Numbered from the stretch's first letter, positions 1-11,751 are shown. The stretch: DNA of 64,000 nucleotides from Aristolochia californica (GCA_029961685.1 JARWKL010000016.1:4279207-4343206); one strand, 5' to 3'. Translations and numbers: made by a program. The notes: generated by a model from the sequence alone, not told the origin.

Positions 1-3000
1 AGAAATTTTATCAACATTGCCAATGATAGAGGTGGACGACACATTGACTTTACTTTAAGAGAAATTGACTGAATTGCCTTGTTATGTGAAATAGATAATT
101 TCTTCTCTCAAGTATCTGCTTTCTCCATCGAGATACTCAAAATGGAGTTGTATTTTCTATGCAAGCTACCAGATTGCAAGCTGCCTAGGAGTGTGATTGT
201 CATGTCAAGGTATTTGATGTTTTTTGTATCGACTGCAAGTGACTTCAAGATTTTGAACCACTGTGGAGAATAGAACTTCTTTGCTTCATCATATTTTTAG
301 AATTTTGGTGATGAACCGGGTCCTCTTGTTAGGAAACTTAAGAGTTTTATCTTCCACTCAACTTTTGCTAGAAAAAAATAGTCTTTTGCGTCTAAGAAGA
401 GAAAAATACAATGACAAGAACACAAAGTTTGCATTGTCCTTCTTTCGACCAATGCGTTGGATTGAATGACTCTATTACCAATTAGTTTGGAAACATAGAT
501 TAGGCTCAGAACCTTATAAATAAATCCTAATTTTATACAAAATAGGCTAGTATTTTGGTGCCAAATACTAAAAATAAAAGCAAAAATTTTGGGGTTTTAA
601 AATTAATTTATCTTCCCACTACACATTGCTCCACTTAAAAAACATAATTTGAAGAATCCAAAAAAAGGTTAAACATCCCTAAGACAACGAACCCTAGCTA
701 GTAATAAAGCCATTGGCATTGTTAGAAGAGAAGAAAGTAGGGTGTAGAGTGGAGTAAAAGAGTCAAAGAGGAATTGAGTGTGGTACACATGATTTTGGTG
801 TAAGAAGAGATTGAGATAGATATTGAGATAGAGATTGAGAAATAGTAGGAGAAAAGAGAGGGAAAAGGTTGGATAAGTCTTTTAGGATAGTAATTCATGT
901 TGAATTTTTATTATTAATCCTTGCTTTTCTAAGTACATTACAACTAAGAGAAAATGACTTGCACACTGGAGTAGTTAGATATTTTAGCTTATGTCCAAAC
1001 CTTGTAATGTTTGGTTTAGTACTCCATGGAAGAAATACTTACCTTCACTCCAATTTCATGATAAAAAATCCACTAAAATGAAAGACGCAACCCAATGATA
1101 TTTTTGTCATCTCTAAATTTGTATGTAGTTTTAGTCAATCAATTAGGGCAAGTCCAATTTCATGAATCAATTGGAGAAGGTCCTAATTAATTTAGAGATT
1201 TTCTTTATTGGACTTGCTCTTATTGATTCACTTCATTGGACTTCTATTTTGGACTTTTTAAAGTGATTCAATTTGAAAAATATACAAGGATTTTTTTTTG
1301 AATTTATGAGTCACGTAAGACGTATAAGTGCCTTGATAGTTTTGCTCCTCAATGAGAGACCATGTTTCCATATCCAAAAAAATATTTTGCTCCATCATAT
1401 TGAAGACTTTTAAAATGGCCTTCCACTTCTAATGATCAGTTAAATTGTGAGGTCAATTTGATGGTGCTTACATTTCCAGAAGCAATGGAAATGTCACTTC
1501 AATTGCTTAAGGTGGATCTATAACTATTGGTCAAATTTGTAGCTATAGGAATAAAGCTTCCATATACTTCCATTATTCTAGTTATCCTTTGATGAAAGAT
1601 ATTGCATCTTCATCTTGGCCTTCATGATTGGAACACCTATCATTCACAGTGGCAAATTGTGAGTGTTAGTCCTTGTATATAAAATGACTTGACTTTGTAT
1701 TAACTTTTATAAATGGAGAGAATATAAGCTATTTAGTCCCAAATGGTTGAAATCACTTCAAAAATGAATAGTCTCATTCTCAAAGAGATTACATTGGGTT
1801 AGCATGACTAAACATCCCAAAAGATTAGTTTAATGAGGATCCCAATATTGATTTGGCTTATTCATTTGACCAATATTCTGACTCTTACTAAACCATGAAA
1901 GAGTAGAAGACATAAGAGATATGCTTTTTGATTGGTTTTAAGGTAGAGTTTGCCTCATGATCAAAGGTATACTAGGGAGAATAGGCTGATGAATCCCAAG
2001 AGATTTTATGGATTAAGTCATTTGGCACCTCAATGTTGACTCATTACATCATGTGGTTGAAGTAGGTCTCAAGGTGTTTTTGTATGCTGACTCAAGTGGT
2101 ATATCGGTTTGGTTTAGAATATTATGAAATAGTTTTGTTCCAATTTACCATTTGTGTTAAAGGGAGAACTATGAGGAACCAGCCTGCATACGAGAGGACT
2201 AGGTTATTCCTATCTATCATTTGGTGACTAAGTTAGTATGGAAGAACTACAACTATAGGGAAATCCTCCTCTACACAAGTTATAGTACAAGGTTTCTAAA
2301 CAAAGTAAGATGGGGAAGCATCACTAGGTATGAAGCAATCTCATAATTTTTTCAAGCATAAAATAATATTCGTTGCCATTTAGGGGGCAGACATGAATGA
2401 CAAGCACCACTAGCGTTTGGAATGAGGTGATTATATTATAAAAAACCTAAATTGCCACGGATCCAACAATTAAACTTTAGTTTATTATATTAGTGCACAT
2501 TGAAGGGGAAGAAGAGATTAATTGAAACCCAAAAATTATTTGTTTGCCTATTTTCTCTTTTTAGAAAGCTAACCGCCATTAAATCAGCCAAGGATCCTTC
2601 CTCAAAAGAAAAGTTGATACAATTTTTCTCTGCGCCTATATCAATATGAACGAAACCAAGCACATTGCTTTTCTAAAATGCATTCAATAGATCAATAAAG
2701 GAGACAAACTTGATCAATTACACCCATAAAAGAATAGGACAATTATGGATATGCAAAAAAAAAAAAAATCACTGAAGAGATACCATTTTTATGTACCTAG
2801 CTGATATCAATCCATGCTGCATCCATCTCTATTTGTTCAAATTGAAACAGAAAAGAAAAAGGAAACATATGGATAGGAAAAGAAAAAAATGTAATAGAAC
2901 AGAAATAATAAATCTGCGTAAGATGAAGCAGTCAATGATTGAAGAAAGAGAATTTCATTTGAGAAGAAAATGAACCTGTAGAGGTTGATGATTGGAATTA

Positions 3001-3160
3001 AAGAAGCCGAATACCCCGTAGAGCCTTGAGAATGGATTAGTAGCTTCAGAAGGAGCAGATAGAAGAGAGAGGGGAACCTCGGGAGAATCCTTGAGGAAAG
3101 TGAAGAGAGGAGATGAGCAAAGAGGTTCAGGGGGATAGCAATAAAGAAAAAGATACAAGA
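1..3160. other. No recognisable gene; AT-rich intergenic DNA
   Basis: I see no protein family, tRNA or rRNA here. The open frames are short and do not resemble known domains. An imperfect inverted repeat (AGGGCAAGTCCAAT near 1144, ATTGGACTTGCTCT near 1207) may be a decayed miniature element. The stretch 2890-3050 resembles 58220-58340 in ordered short matches (around AATCTGC, TCAATGATTG and CGTAGAGC), so its end is part of a dispersed repeat that abuts the viral block. Confidence 0.5.
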
Positions 3161-3161
3161 A

Positions 3162-3497
3162 GAACGTATCAGTAGTTATGCTAGTGGAAAAGTAAAAGAA
3201 AAAGGAAATATGAGTAACATAGATGCAGAAATTTTAGCAATTATTTACTCCTTAGAAGCTTTTTGGCTTTTCATTATTAGTAAAAATGAATTTACATTAA
3301 GAACTGATTGTGAAGCAATAGTAAAATATTTCCAAAGAAGCAACGAAAATAAGATAAGTAGAAAAAGATGGCTAAATCTTGTAAATATAATTACAGGAAA
3401 TGGATACAAGATAGAATTTGGACATATCAAAGCTAAAAATAATAGTCTTGCAGATACATTAAGTAGGAGATTTTTTGATTCGTCCTTGGTTAATTGA
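3162..3497 (+). pseudogene. Endogenous caulimovirid RNase H domain (C-terminal end of the RT polyprotein)
   Basis: The frame reads SSYASGKVKE before a stretch containing DAEILAIIYSLEAF, then TDCEAIVKYF, KRWLNLVNII, GYKIEFGHIK and NNSLADTLSR. These are the ordered RNase H landmarks of Caulimoviridae polyproteins: the DAE catalytic acid region, the TDCEA aspartate, and the terminal N-S-LAD-LSR motif. In the family this domain removes RNA during reverse transcription. Protease and reverse transcriptase are missing upstream, where the sequence turns into an unrelated plant repeat, so this is a truncated integrated fragment. The frame overlaps the start of the next viral ORF by about 20 bases, as is common between the RT and TAV genes. 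LTR retrotransposon RNase H is a less likely alternative, because a viroplasmin domain follows directly. Confidence 0.85.
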
Positions 3498-4514
3498 ACA
3501 GATGGATCTTCTAGACCAGATGTCCTCAAGTTCTTCTTCTTCCAGATTCAATAATTATGGACAAGAATTTTTAAATTTTGGTAATAAAAAATCTGTAGTT
3601 TTTCCTAAATCTAATATTACATTTAAGATTTTACCCTATATTTCTATTGGCAAAAAAGAACAATGCTTATTAGACAACTTATGGCTTTCTTATCATAGAA
3701 TTCCGAAAGATCAAAAGTACTTTTTAGCTAGTATTAATAGTTTATTAGAATATTTTTGTTAGAAAAAGAAAAGTTTTAATTTTTATGTAGTTTTTAAAGG
3801 TAAAACTCCAGGAGTTTTTCATTCATGGACTGAAGTAATAGAAAGTATTCAAGATTTTCAAAGACCTATTTATAAAGGATTTAATAATTACAAGAACCCG
3901 TAGAAGCTGCTAAGCTCAGTATAGGAACTAACTAATATATAGCCCCATCCTTAAGATTTATGAGAGAAGACCAAGTATCTTATGAGATTGCCAAAGATAC
4001 TAGAAGAATTATTTTTTCTGATCACTGTGAAACCCATCCAAGACCATACGAAGACTCAATGAAAAGAGAAGGTTACTTTAGGAAAATAATGATTTTCAGA
4101 AAGAATACATAAACACCATTGAAGAAGAAAACAAACAACTCAAGGCAAGATTAACAAGTACTTTTTCAACCAAGATACCTACTAGTGTGGGTAATTCACT
4201 AGCTAGTCCAGCTCAAACGGTAGCTGGTAAAGACACATCAAATCCGTTGATGGCTGGATACTTGTAAAAAATGTCAGAAGAATAGAAGAAAGACACACAA
4301 TAGACAAATCCAGAAGATATTAAAAAGCTGATGAAAGAATATTTTCAAGAATATCTTAAAGAACAAGGTTATGAGAAAAAAAGACTCAAAAATATCTAGT
4401 AAATCTGGATCTACTGGTACTCAGACTCTTCAGTGTTATTCTCAAGAAGAAGATGAAGACAATGACTTTGACTCAAAAGCTATACACAATTTGACAACTT
4501 TAGATGGGAAATAG
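3475..4514 (+). pseudogene. Broken caulimovirid transactivator/viroplasmin (TAV) gene
   Basis: An open N-terminal part (3475-3762, serine-rich start near SSSSSSSRFNNYG) ends at a TAG. It continues in frame with FYVVFKGKTPGVFHSW at 3778-3830, a good match to the caulimovirus viroplasmin domain (an RNase H1 hybrid-binding-type fold) found in inclusion-body/translation transactivator proteins. A frameshift near 3900 leads into EAAKLSIGTN and then a stop. After that come VSYEIAKDTRRI, a coiled-coil-like charged segment, and an acidic tail ending in LTTLDGK-stop at 4514. TAV proteins allow reinitiation on polycistronic viral RNA and form viroplasms. At least two stops and two frameshifts make this copy non-functional. 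The N-terminal half is present only here; the C-terminal half recurs in every downstream unit. Confidence 0.8.
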
Positions 4515-5530
4515 CAAGACAAAAGTACTAAGAAGATTATCTACAAAAGAAAAAGATAATGGATACTTAGAATATTATTCAAGCTAATGGATACTAAGAA
4601 GATTATCTAGAAAACACATCTGAAAAGACTATCATTGACTCATAATAAAGATACACATTATTTTGTTTGAGAAGACAAAAAATTCAGCCCATGGTTTCAA
4701 CACAGGGTTTTCCAAACCATGGTTTCATCATATGGTTTGAGATAAAAGTTTCCAACCCACTGTTTTAGCACATGGTTTGAGAAGATAAGCTTTCCAACTC
4801 ATGGTGGTTTGAAGATGCCCTTGGTTTCTTAGCACCTTGTTTTTGACTTTGTAAAAAGTTTGTATTTTTCCTTTTTGGTTTTGTTTAACCTTAGCCTCAC
4901 ACTTGTAAAGATTATGAGATATGTCATTGACGATGGGGCCCAATGAGCACCCGGATGACAATCTCTATCTATTCCGTATCGGCACAGGTTTGTCTGTAAA
5001 TACCCAATTGTATGTTATAGAAGATATGAATGAAAAAACCCAGGTCTAGCACACCTTGATCTCTAAACCTTTGACTTCTTTCTCTTCCTCTGAATCCCCT
5101 GCATAATTCCTACATCAACTGTGTTTCCAAGTAAGTTCTTATTTTTAAAAAAATAATTTTATTTACTTAGAGGTTTTCCTAAAGGGAACTCCTAAACCTC
5201 TGTCTGTTTGAATCCATAATTTCTTTCTCTAATCTGGAGTCAATCCCTTGCATGACATAAAAGCATTATGGTGATCCTTTGATGTTTCAAAGTCTTATGT
5301 CCCATATCTTCGCCCGTTTTGCCAAAGGAGGTGTCAGGGGTTTGTTGTTGGGAAAAAAAAAGAGGAGCCCGTGGCAAAAGCAAAATTGCAAGGAAGCCAT
5401 ACAAGTCGTCATATCTTGGGTTCTCTATATCTAAAGAAAGAAAGATAAGGATTCAAACAGTAGAGGTTTAGGATGTACCTTTATAAAATTTTACATTTAT
5501 TGTTTTTCCTCTCTGGTTTTATCTTTATTT

Positions 5531-5923
5531 ATGATACTACTTTGTGTTGTTATAATCATTATTGTTAGTGTTATAATTCTTACGGCTTTTACAGTTTTTT
5601 TTTTAAGTTTTTTTCGTGTTTATCTGGATTTAATTTCTAATTTTCTATTACTAATCTTGTTATGCAAAATATTATCTTCTGGTGTTATACCTAAAATCTT
5701 TAGGCAGGGTATACAAGCTTCTATAAAACATAAATTACATTTTGCTCTATTTCTCTTGTTAGGGTACCAATTGCATTCAAAACAGTATCTTATGGGATTG
5801 CTAATGATACTAGAAGAATTGTTTTTTGTGATCACTGTGAAACCCTATCCAAGACCATACAAAGACTCGATGAAAAAAGAAGGTTACTCCAGGAAAAGAA
5901 TGATTTTCAAAAAGAATACATGA
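5531..5923 (+). other. Hydrophobic ORF in array unit (copy 1; equivalents in other units)
   Basis: The frame starts with a very hydrophobic segment rich in Val, Ile and Leu (MILLCVVIIIIVSVIIL), followed by more apolar stretches and then a charged end that reads the TAV region in another frame. The T-run near 5600 varies in length among copies and breaks the frame. It could be a membrane peptide of a viral small ORF, or chance coding of a T-rich strand. I do not recognise it. Confidence 0.3.
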
Positions 5924-6323
5924 ACACCATTGAAGAAGAAAACAGATAACTCTAGGCAAGATTAACAAGTATTTTTTCTACCCAGATACCAACTAGTGAG
6001 GGTAATTCACTAGCTAGTCCAGCTCAAATGGTAGCTGGTAAAGACACATCAAATCCATTGATGGCTGGACATTTGCCAAAAAAGTCAGAAGAAAGAAGAA
6101 AGACAAACAATAGACAGATCAAGAAGATATTAAAAACATGATGAAAGAATGTTTTCAAGAATATCTTAAAGAACAAGTTTATGAGAAACAAGATTCAGAA
6201 TTATCCAGTAAATCTGGATCAATTGGTACTCAGACTCTTCACTGTTATTCTCAAGAAGAAGACGAAAACTATGACTTTAACTCAGAAGCTATACACAATT
6301 TGACCACTTTAGATGGCAAATAG
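5783..6323 (+). pseudogene. TAV C-terminal remnant, array copy 2
   Basis: The reading frame starts with VSYGIANDTRRIVF, contains CDHCET (two cysteines and a histidine) and a Lys/Glu-rich coiled-coil-like stretch, and then breaks at an in-frame stop after EEENR near 5948. A one-base deletion near 6119 shifts the frame. The acidic tail is open at 6138-6323 and ends in LTTLDGK. Copies 2 to 5 share that deletion. Confidence 0.75.
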
Positions 6324-6498
6324 AAAGACAAAAGTACTAAGAAGATTATCTAGAAAAGAAAAAGATAATGGATACTTAGACCAATATTCAAGCTAATGGA
6401 TACTGAGAAGATTATTTAGAAAAGACATCTGAAAAGACTATCATTGACTCATAATAAAGATACACATTATTCTGTTTGAGAAGACAAAAAATTCAGCC

Positions 6499-6625
6499 CA
6501 TGGTTTCAACACATGGTTTTCCAGCCCATGGTTTCATCATATGGTTTGAGATAAAAGTTTCCAACCCACTGTTTTAGCACATGGTTTGAGAAGATAAGCT
6601 TTCCAACTCATGGTGGTTTGAAGAT
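6499..6625 (+). promoter_or_regulatory. CATGGTTT motif cluster upstream of each viral promoter (copy 2 shown)
   Basis: In copy 2 CATGGTTT occurs near 6499, 6512, 6527 and 6580, with TATGGTTT near 6540 and CATGGTGGTTT near 6609, at spacings of 13 to 40 bases. The cluster lies about 180-310 bases before the TATA region. Equivalent clusters begin near 4688, 8308, 10117, 11943, 13696 and 15498. The last has an extra duplication of about 40 bases containing one motif. The position suits enhancer elements of a pararetroviral promoter; function is inferred only. Confidence 0.5.
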
Positions 6626-7590
6626 GCCCTTGGTTTCTTAGCACCTTGTTTTTGACTTTGTAAAAAGTTTGTATTTTTCCTTTTTGTTTTTGTTTAACCT
6701 TTGCCGCACACTTGTAAAGATTATGAGATAAGTTATTGACGATGGAGCCCAATGAGCACCCGGATGACAATCTCTATCTATTCCGTGTCGGCAAAGATTT
6801 TTCTGTAAATACCCAATTGTATGTTATAGAAGAAATGAATGAAAAAACCCAGGTCTAGCACACCTTGATCTCTAAACCCATGGCTTCTTTCTCTTCCTCT
6901 GAATCCCTTGCATAATTCCTACATCAACTGTGTTTCCAAGTAAGTTCTTATTTTAAAAAAATTAATTTTATTTACTTAGAGGTTTTCCTAAAGGGAACTC
7001 CTAAACCTCTGTTTGTTTGAATCCAAAATTTCTTTCTCTAATCTGGAGTCAATCCCCTGCATGACGTAAAATATTTATGGTGATCCTTTGATGTTCAAAG
7101 TCCTATGTCCCATATGTTCGCCCATTTTGCCAAAGGAGGTGTCAGGGCTTTGTTGTTGGGAAAAAACAGAGGAGTTCGTGGCAAAAGCAAAATTAATAGG
7201 AAGCCATACAAGTCGTCATGTCTCGGGTTCTCTATATCTGAAGAAAGAAAGATAAGGATTCAAACAGTAAAAGTTTAGGATGTACCTTTTTAAAATTTCA
7301 CATCTATTGTTTTTCCTCTCTGGTTTTATCTTTATTTATGATACTACTTTGTGTTGTTATAATCATTATTGTTAGTGTTATAATTCTTACAGCTTTTGTA
7401 GGTTTTTTTTTTAAAGTTCTTTTCGTGTGTATCTGGATTTATTTTCTAATTTTCTATTACTAATCTTGTTATGCAAAGTATTATCTTCTGGTGTTATACC
7501 TAAAATCTTTAGGCAGGGTAAACAAGCTTCTATAAAACAGAAATTACATTTTGCTCTATATTTCTTGCTAGGGTACCAATTGCATTTAAA

Positions 7591-8132
7591 ATAGTATCTT
7601 ATGGGATTGCTAAAGATACTAGAAGAATTATTTTTTGTGATCACTGTGAAACCCTATCCAAGACCATACAAAGACTCAATGAAAAGAGAAGGTTATTCCA
7701 GGAAAAGAATGATTTTCAGAAAGAATACTTAAATACCATTGAAGAAGGAAAAAGACAACTCAAGGCAAGATTCACAGGTATTTTTTCTACCCTGTTACCT
7801 ACCCGTGAGGGTAATTCACTAGATAGTCCAGCTCAAACGGTAGCTGGTAAAGTCACATCAAATCCATTGACGGCTGGACATTTGCCAAAAAAGTCAGAAG
7901 AAAGAAGAAAGACAAACAGTAGACAGATCAAGAAGATATTAAAAAGATGATGAAAGAATATTTTCAAGAATATCTGAAAGAACAAGGTTATAAGAAACAA
8001 GATTCAAAAATATCCAGTAAATCTGGATCTATTGGTACTCAGACTCTTCACTATTATTCTCAAGAAGAAGAGGAAGACTATGACTTTGACTCAAAAGCTA
8101 TACAAAATTTGACCACTTTAGATGGCAAATAG
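7591..8132 (+). pseudogene. TAV C-terminal remnant, array copy 3
   Basis: The same order as in copy 2: VSYGIAKDTRRI, CDHCET, charged coiled-coil-like segment, and acidic tail open at 7947-8132. It carries the same frame-breaking deletion just before the tail, so the coiled coil and the tail lie in different frames. Confidence 0.75.
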
Positions 8133-8777
8133 CAAGACAAAAGTACTAAGAAGATTATCTAGAAAAGAAAAACATAATGGATACATAGACTATTATTCAA
8201 GGTAATGGATACTGAGAAGATTATTTAGAAAAGACATCTGAAAAGACTATCATTGACTCATAATAAAGATACACATTATTCTGTTTGAGAAAACAAAAAA
8301 TTCAGCCCATGGTTTCAACACATGGTTTTCCAGCCCATGGTTTCATCATATGGTTTGAGATAAAAGTTTCCAACCCACTGTTTTAGCACATGGTTTGAGA
8401 AGATAAGCTTTCCAACTCATGGTGGTTTGAAGATGCCCTTGGTTTCTTAGCACCTTGTTTTTGACTTTGTAAAAAGTTTGTATTTTTCCTTTTTGGTTTT
8501 GTTTAACCTTAGCCGCACACTTGTAAAGATTATGAGATAAGTTATTGACGATGGAGCCCAATGAGCACCCGGATGACAATCTCTATCTATTCCGTGTCGG
8601 CAAAGGTTTGTCTGTAAATACCCAATTGTATCTTATAGAAGAAATGAATGAAAAAACCCAAGTCTAGCACACCTTGATCTCTAAACCCATGGCGTCTTTC
8701 TCTTCCTCTGAATCCCTTGCATAATTCCTACATCAACTGTGTTTCCAAGTAAGTTCTTATTTTAAAAAAAGTAATTT

Positions 8778-8822
8778 TATTTACTTAGAGGTTTTCCTAA
8801 AGGGAACTCCTTAACCTCTGTC
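8778..8822 (+). promoter_or_regulatory. Leader hairpin and nearby splice-donor-like site (copy 3; repeated in units)
   Basis: CCAAGTAAGT near 8753 is a good 5' splice-site match. About 30 bases later AGAGGTTT pairs with AAACCTCT across a loop of about 18 bases. In copy 3 itself the right arm reads TAACCTCT, so one pair is lost, while copies 1, 2 and 4 keep AAACCTCT. Pararetroviral leaders are often spliced and structured, which makes this a sensible reading of the region. Confidence 0.4.
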
Positions 8823-8896
8823 TGTTTGAATCCATAATTTCTTTCTCTAATCTGAAGTCAATCCCCTGCATGACGTAAAATATTTATGGTGATCCT

Positions 8897-9088
8897 TTGA
8901 TGTTTCAAAGTCCTATGTCCCATATGTTCGCCCGTTTTGCCAAAGGAGGTGTCAGGGCTTTGTTGTTGGGAAAAAAAAGAGGAGCTCGTGGCAGAAGCAA
9001 AATTGCTAGGAAGCCATACAAGTCGTCATGTCTTGGGTTCTCTATATCTGAGGAAAGAAAGATAAGGATTCAAACAGTAAAAGTTTAG
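8897..9088 (+). other. Small basic ORF repeated in array units (copy 3 shown)
   Basis: A 63-codon frame starts MMFQSPMSHMFARF and contains an Arg/Lys-rich core (LLLGKKRGARGRSKIARKPY). It follows the viral leader in each unit. It is open also at 10702-10902, 12520-12756 and 14279-14470, and is disrupted elsewhere. By position it could be the start of the first viral ORF or a small leader ORF. I do not recognise the protein, and its conservation may only reflect recent duplication. Confidence 0.4.
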
Positions 9089-9400
9089 GATGTATCTTTT
9101 TAAAATTTCACATCTATTGTTTTTCCTCTCTGGTTTTATCTTTATTTATGATACTACTTTGTGTTGTTATAATCATTATTGTTAGTGTTATAATTCTTAC
9201 AACTTTTATAGGTTTTTTTTTAAAGTTCTTTTCGTGTGTATCTGGATTTAATTTCTAATTTTCTATTACTAATCTTGTTATGCAAAGTATTATCTTCTGG
9301 TGTTGTACCTAAAATCTTTAGGCAGGGTATACAAGCTTCTATAAAACATAAATTACATTTTGCTCTATATTTCTTGCTAGGGTAACAATTGCATTTAAAA

Positions 9401-9941
9401 TAGTATCTTATGGGATTGCTAAAGATACTAGAAGAATTGTTTTTTGTGATCACTGTGAAACCATATCCAAGACCATACAAAGACTCAATGAAAAGTGAAG
9501 GTTATTCCAGGAAAAGAATGATTTTCAGAAAGAATACTTAAATACCATTGAAGAAGGAAAAAGACAACTCAAGGCAAGATTCACAGGTATTTTTTCTACC
9601 CAGTTACCTACCCGTGAGGGTAATTCACTAGATAGTCCAGCTCAAACGGTAGCTGGTAAAGACACATCAAATCCATTGATGGCTGGACATTTGCCAAAAA
9701 AGTCAGAAGAAAGATGAAAGACAAACAGTAGACAGATCAAGAAGATATTAAAAAGATGATGAAAGAATATTTTGAAGAATATCTGAAAGAACAAGGTTAT
9801 AAGAAACAAGATTCAGAAATATCTAGTAAATCTAGATCTATTGGTATTCAGACTCTTCACTGTTATTCTCAAGAAGAAGACGAAGACTATGACTTTGACT
9901 CAGAAGCTATACAAAATTTGACCACTTTAGATGGCAAATAG
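9401..9941 (+). pseudogene. TAV C-terminal remnant, array copy 4
   Basis: The same protein remnant, with an extra stop: AATGAAAAGTGAAGG near 9487 reads NEK-stop, where other copies have AGA. The tail is open at 9756-9941 and ends LTTLDGK. The deletion shared with copies 2, 3 and 5 is present. Confidence 0.75.
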
Positions 9942-10420
9942 CAAGACAAAAGTACTAAGAAGATTATCTAGAAAAGAAAAAGATAATGGATATTTAGACT
10001 ATTATTCAAGATAATGGATACTGAGAAGATTATCTAGAAAACACATCTGAAAAGACTATCATTGACTCATAATAAAGATACACATTATTCTGTTTGAGAA
10101 GACAAAAAATTCAACCCATGGTTTCAACACATGGTTTTCCAACCCATGGTTTCATCATATGGTTTGAGATAATAGTTTCCAACCCACTGTTTTAGCACAT
10201 GGTTTTACAAGATAAGCTTTCCAACTCATGGTGGTTTGTAGATGCCCTTGGTTTCTTAGCACCTTGTTTTTGACTTTGTAAAAAGTTTGTATTTTTCCTT
10301 TTTGGGTTTTGTTTAACCTTAGCCACACACTTCTAAGATTATGAGATAAGTCATTGACGATGGGGCCCAATGAGCACCCGGATGACAATCTCTATCTATT
10401 CCGTGTCGGCAAAGGTTAGT

Positions 10421-10430
10421 CTATAAATAC
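10421..10430 (+). promoter_or_regulatory. Viral promoter TATA box, copy 4
   Basis: CTATAAATAC follows TATTCCGTGTCGGCAAAGG and lies downstream of the CATGGTTT cluster and a TGACG motif (near 10352). About 120 bases later is a strong donor-like CCAAGTAAGT. Copies 1 to 3 have TGTAAATAC at the same place (near 4999, 6808 and 8617), a weakened TATA. Confidence 0.6.
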
Positions 10431-11214
10431 CCAGTTGTATGTTATAGAAGATATGAATGAAAAAACCCAGGTCTAGCACACCTGGATCTCTAAACCCACG
10501 ACTTCTTTCTCTTCCTCTGAATCCCCTTCATAATTCCTCAAATGTGTTTCCAAGTAAGTTCTTATTTTTAAAAAAGTAATTTTATTTACTTAGAGGTTTT
10601 CCTAAAGGGAACTCCTAAACCTCTGTCTGTTTGAATCCATAATTTCTTTCTCTAATCTGGTGTCAATCCCCTGCATGACGTAAAAGCATTATGGTGATCC
10701 TTTGATGTTTCAAAGTCTTATGTCCCATATGTTCGCCCGTTTTGCCAAAGGAGGTGTCAGGGCTTTGTTGTTGGAAAAAAAAAAGAGGAGCCCGTGGCAG
10801 AAGCAAAATTGCTACGAAGCCACGAAGCCATACAAGTCGTCATGTCTTGGGTTCTCTATATCTGAAGAAAGAAAGATAAGGATTCAAACAGTAAAGGTTT
10901 AGGGTGTACCTTTATAAAATTTCACATCTATTGTTTTACCTCTCTGGTTTTATCTTTATTTATGATACTAATTTGTGTTGTTATAATCATTATTGTTAGT
11001 GTTATAATTCTTAGGGCTTTTATAGTTTTTTTGTTAAAGTTCTTTTCGTGTGTAACTAGATTTAATTTCTAATTTTCTATTACTAATCTTGCTATGCAAA
11101 GTATTATCTTCTGGTGTTATACCTAAAATATTTAGGCAGGGTATACAAGCTTCTATAAAACATAAATTACATTTTGCTCTATTTTTCTTGCTAGGGTACC
11201 AATTGCATTCAAAA

Positions 11215-11751
11215 TAGTATCTTATGGGATTGCTAAAGATACTAGAAGAATTGTTTTTTGTGATCATTGTGAAACCCTATCCAAGACCATACAAAGACTC
11301 AATGAAAAGAGAAGGTTATTCCAGGAAAAGAATGATTTTCAAAAAGAATACATAAATACCATTGAAGAAGAAAAAAAACAACTCAAGGCAAGATTAACTG
11401 GTACTTTTTCTACCCAGATACCTACCAGTGAGGGTAATTCACTAGCTAGTCCAGCTCAAACGGTAGCTGGTAAAGACACATCAAATCCATTGACGGCTGG
11501 ACATTTGCCAAAAAAGTAAGAAGAAAGAAGAAAGAAAAACAGTAGACAGATCAAGAAGATATTAAAAAGATGAGAAAGAATATTTTCAAGAATATCTTAA
11601 AGGACAAGGTTATGAGAAACAAGATTCAGAAATATCCAATAAATCTGGATCTATTGGTACTCAGACTCTTCAGTGTTATTCTCAAGAAGAAGACGAAGAC
11701 TATGACTTTGACTCAGAAGCTTTACACAATTTGACCACTTTAGATGGCTAA
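11215..11751 (+). pseudogene. TAV C-terminal remnant, array copy 5
   Basis: Starts VSYGIAKDTRRIVFCDH and keeps a long coiled-coil-like frame through EEEKKQLKARL. It has a stop in KK-stop-EE near 11518, the shared deletion, and a further one-base loss in the usual GATGATGAAAG (here GATGAGAAAG, near 11568). The tail ends with GATGGCTAA instead of GGCAAATAG. Confidence 0.7.

Noticed and set aside
1144..1220. AGGGCAAGTCCAAT/ATTGGACTTGCTCT inverted repeat as a MITE
   Set aside because: One pair of 14-bp imperfect arms without a target duplication is not enough.
2185..2225. CATACGAGAGGACTAGG resembles the sarcin-ricin region of large-subunit rRNA
   Set aside because: The flanking bases do not continue as rRNA on either side; the match is short and probably accidental.
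4728..4961. Minus-strand 77-codon frame repeated in every array unit
   Set aside because: It is antisense to the promoter and CATGGTTT cluster. It recurs only because the DNA is duplicated, and it has no domain.
7411..7644. Minus-strand frame of 71-86 codons across the TAV/hydrophobic region in several units
   Set aside because: Shadow of the opposite strand; its recurrence follows from duplication.
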